64,000 bases of DNA from a bacterium (GTDB taxonomy: Bacteria; Myxococcota_A; Polyangia; Nannocystales; Nannocystaceae): assembly GCA_024742475.1 (NCBI GenBank), contig JANSYI010000012.1, positions 124,001-188,000 of the forward strand, in the 5' to 3' direction. The translations under genes and the position numbers were made by a program. Below are positions 63,316-64,000 of the stretch, piece by piece. The notes under the pieces were generated by a model. It was given only the letters and a program-made list of their open reading frames with translations, had not been told where the DNA came from and made no database searches. Numbering within the stretch: position 1 is the first letter of the stretch; every line of letters begins with the position of its first letter.

Positions 63316-64000
63316 ATGTCGTTTGGGGCGCTCGATGCCTGGCACCAGCCAGGGGCTCAGGTCGGGCGCTACCGTTTGATCGACCGCCTGGCCGTGGGCG
63401 GGATGGCCGAGCTCTTCCTGGGCTTCACCCAGTCGATGCACGGGTTCGAGAAGCTCGTCGTGCTCAAGCGGATTCTGCCGCAGTTCGCCGAGAACCCCGA
63501 CTTCGTCCGCATGTTCCTCGACGAGGCACGGCTGGCGGCCACGCTCGACCACCCGAACATCGCCCACGTCTACGACATCGGCGAGCACCACGGCTCGTAC
63601 TTCTTCTCGATGGAGTACGTGCACGGGCAGAGCCTGCTCAAGGTCATGCGCGCCGTGACCAAGGCGCGCCGGCCGCTTCCCCTCGAGCACTCGCTCAACG
63701 TCATCATCGGGACCTGCTCGGGGCTGCACTACGCCCACGAAAAGAACGGCCTCGACGGCACCGCGCTCGGCATCGTTCACCGCGACATCTCGCCGCCCAA
63801 CCTCATCCTCACCTACGACGGCATGGTCAAGGTGGTCGACTTCGGCATCGCCAAGGCGGCCACGGCCAAGAGCAACACCGCGGTCGGCACGCTCAAGGGC
63901 AAGATCCCCTACATGGCGCCCGAGCAGTGCCGCTCCGAGCCGCTCGATCGCCGCAGCGACATCTTCTCCATCGGCATCATCCTCTACGAGCTCACCGTCG
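63316..64000 (+). CDS. Ser/Thr protein kinase (5'-end fragment)
   Basis: The ATG at 63316 opens a kinase that runs past the right edge; 228 codons are visible. The glycine-rich loop is RLAVGGMAELFLG, the ATP-lysine is in VVLKRI, the catalytic segment is HRDISPPN, and DFGIAK is followed by GTLKGKIPYMAPEQC. All key residues are intact, and the serine/proline form of the catalytic segment is common in myxobacterial Pkn-type kinases. The C-terminal sensor region is not in the window. It is separated from the hydrolase pseudogene by 92 bp. Confidence 0.93.
   Translation, partial: MSFGALDAWHQPGAQVGRYRLIDRLAVGGMAELFLGFTQSMHGFEKLVVLKRILPQFAENPDFVRMFLDEARLAATLDHPNIAHVYDIGEHHGSYFFSMEYVHGQSLLKVMRAVTKARRPLPLEHSLNVIIGTCSGLHYAHEKNGLDGTALGIVHRDISPPNLILTYDGMVKVVDFGIAKAATAKSNTAVGTLKGKIPYMAPEQCRSEPLDRRSDIFSIGIILYELTV

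Overview
The window is GC-rich, densely coded bacterial DNA. It looks like a myxobacterial chromosome, most likely from the Nannocystis/Plesiocystis/Enhygromyxa side of the group. This is an inference from content: about fourteen lipoproteins or secreted proteins with Asp/Ser/Thr-rich linkers and paired cysteines, two eukaryote-like Ser/Thr kinases, FHA and PilZ signalling proteins, a Gld-type ABC operon, and many lone small regulators. No rRNA, tRNA, prophage or CRISPR array was recognised.

Layout. 1-5361 (minus): a 1710-residue SLC12-type cation-chloride transporter fused to a long helical region and a P-loop NTPase, translationally coupled to a cut-off membrane protein that resembles the start of an MscS-type channel. 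5521-8057: two divergent lipoproteins separated by a near-perfect 26-bp palindrome. 8096-10862: a beta-rich envelope protein, an ECF sigma factor, a FecR-like membrane partner and a small STAS-like protein. 10922-13128: convergent formylglycine-enzyme-like and LIC_10091-like lipoproteins. 13209-18238: isocitrate dehydrogenase kinase/phosphatase (AceK), an FHA-PilZ protein, a metallo-beta-lactamase-fold hydrolase and a VWA lipoprotein. 18239-18603: gene-free stretch with four inverted repeats.

19050-28061 (minus): a compact run holding two tandem di-haem oxidoreductases with three lipoproteins and a small protein, behind a solitary DNA methyltransferase and an NCS2 purine/xanthine-type permease. 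28152-33543 (plus): an SDR dehydrogenase, then a four-gene operon (ABC ATPase, permease, GldG-like, DUF4340-like) whose reading frames overlap by 4 bp at each joint. 33544-34790: a REP-associated tyrosine transposase flanked by two identical-arm REP hairpins. 34791-38862: two metallophosphoesterases, a VWA lipoprotein and an unknown cytosolic protein.

38983-45809: a 1399-residue FHA/transmembrane/double-DsbA fusion divergent from an HrpB-type helicase. 45819-47036: a lower-GC island of four small genes including a barstar, which reads as an immunity-gene array without a visible toxin; one gene is frameshifted. 47331-55064: lipoproteins (VWA, Kazal-like, SGNH hydrolase, receptor-type ligand-binding protein), a zinc-ribbon membrane protein and a MepA-type murein endopeptidase with LysM. 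55122-64000: a kinase/TPR/ligand-binding operon, a zinc-ribbon protein, an M16 double-domain peptidase, a frameshifted serine beta-lactamase-fold hydrolase and the start of a second kinase.

The dominant theme is envelope biology and signalling. The strongest candidates for something undescribed are the transporter-NTPase fusion with its coupled channel-like partner, the FHA-to-periplasmic-double-DsbA protein, and the barstar-containing island.
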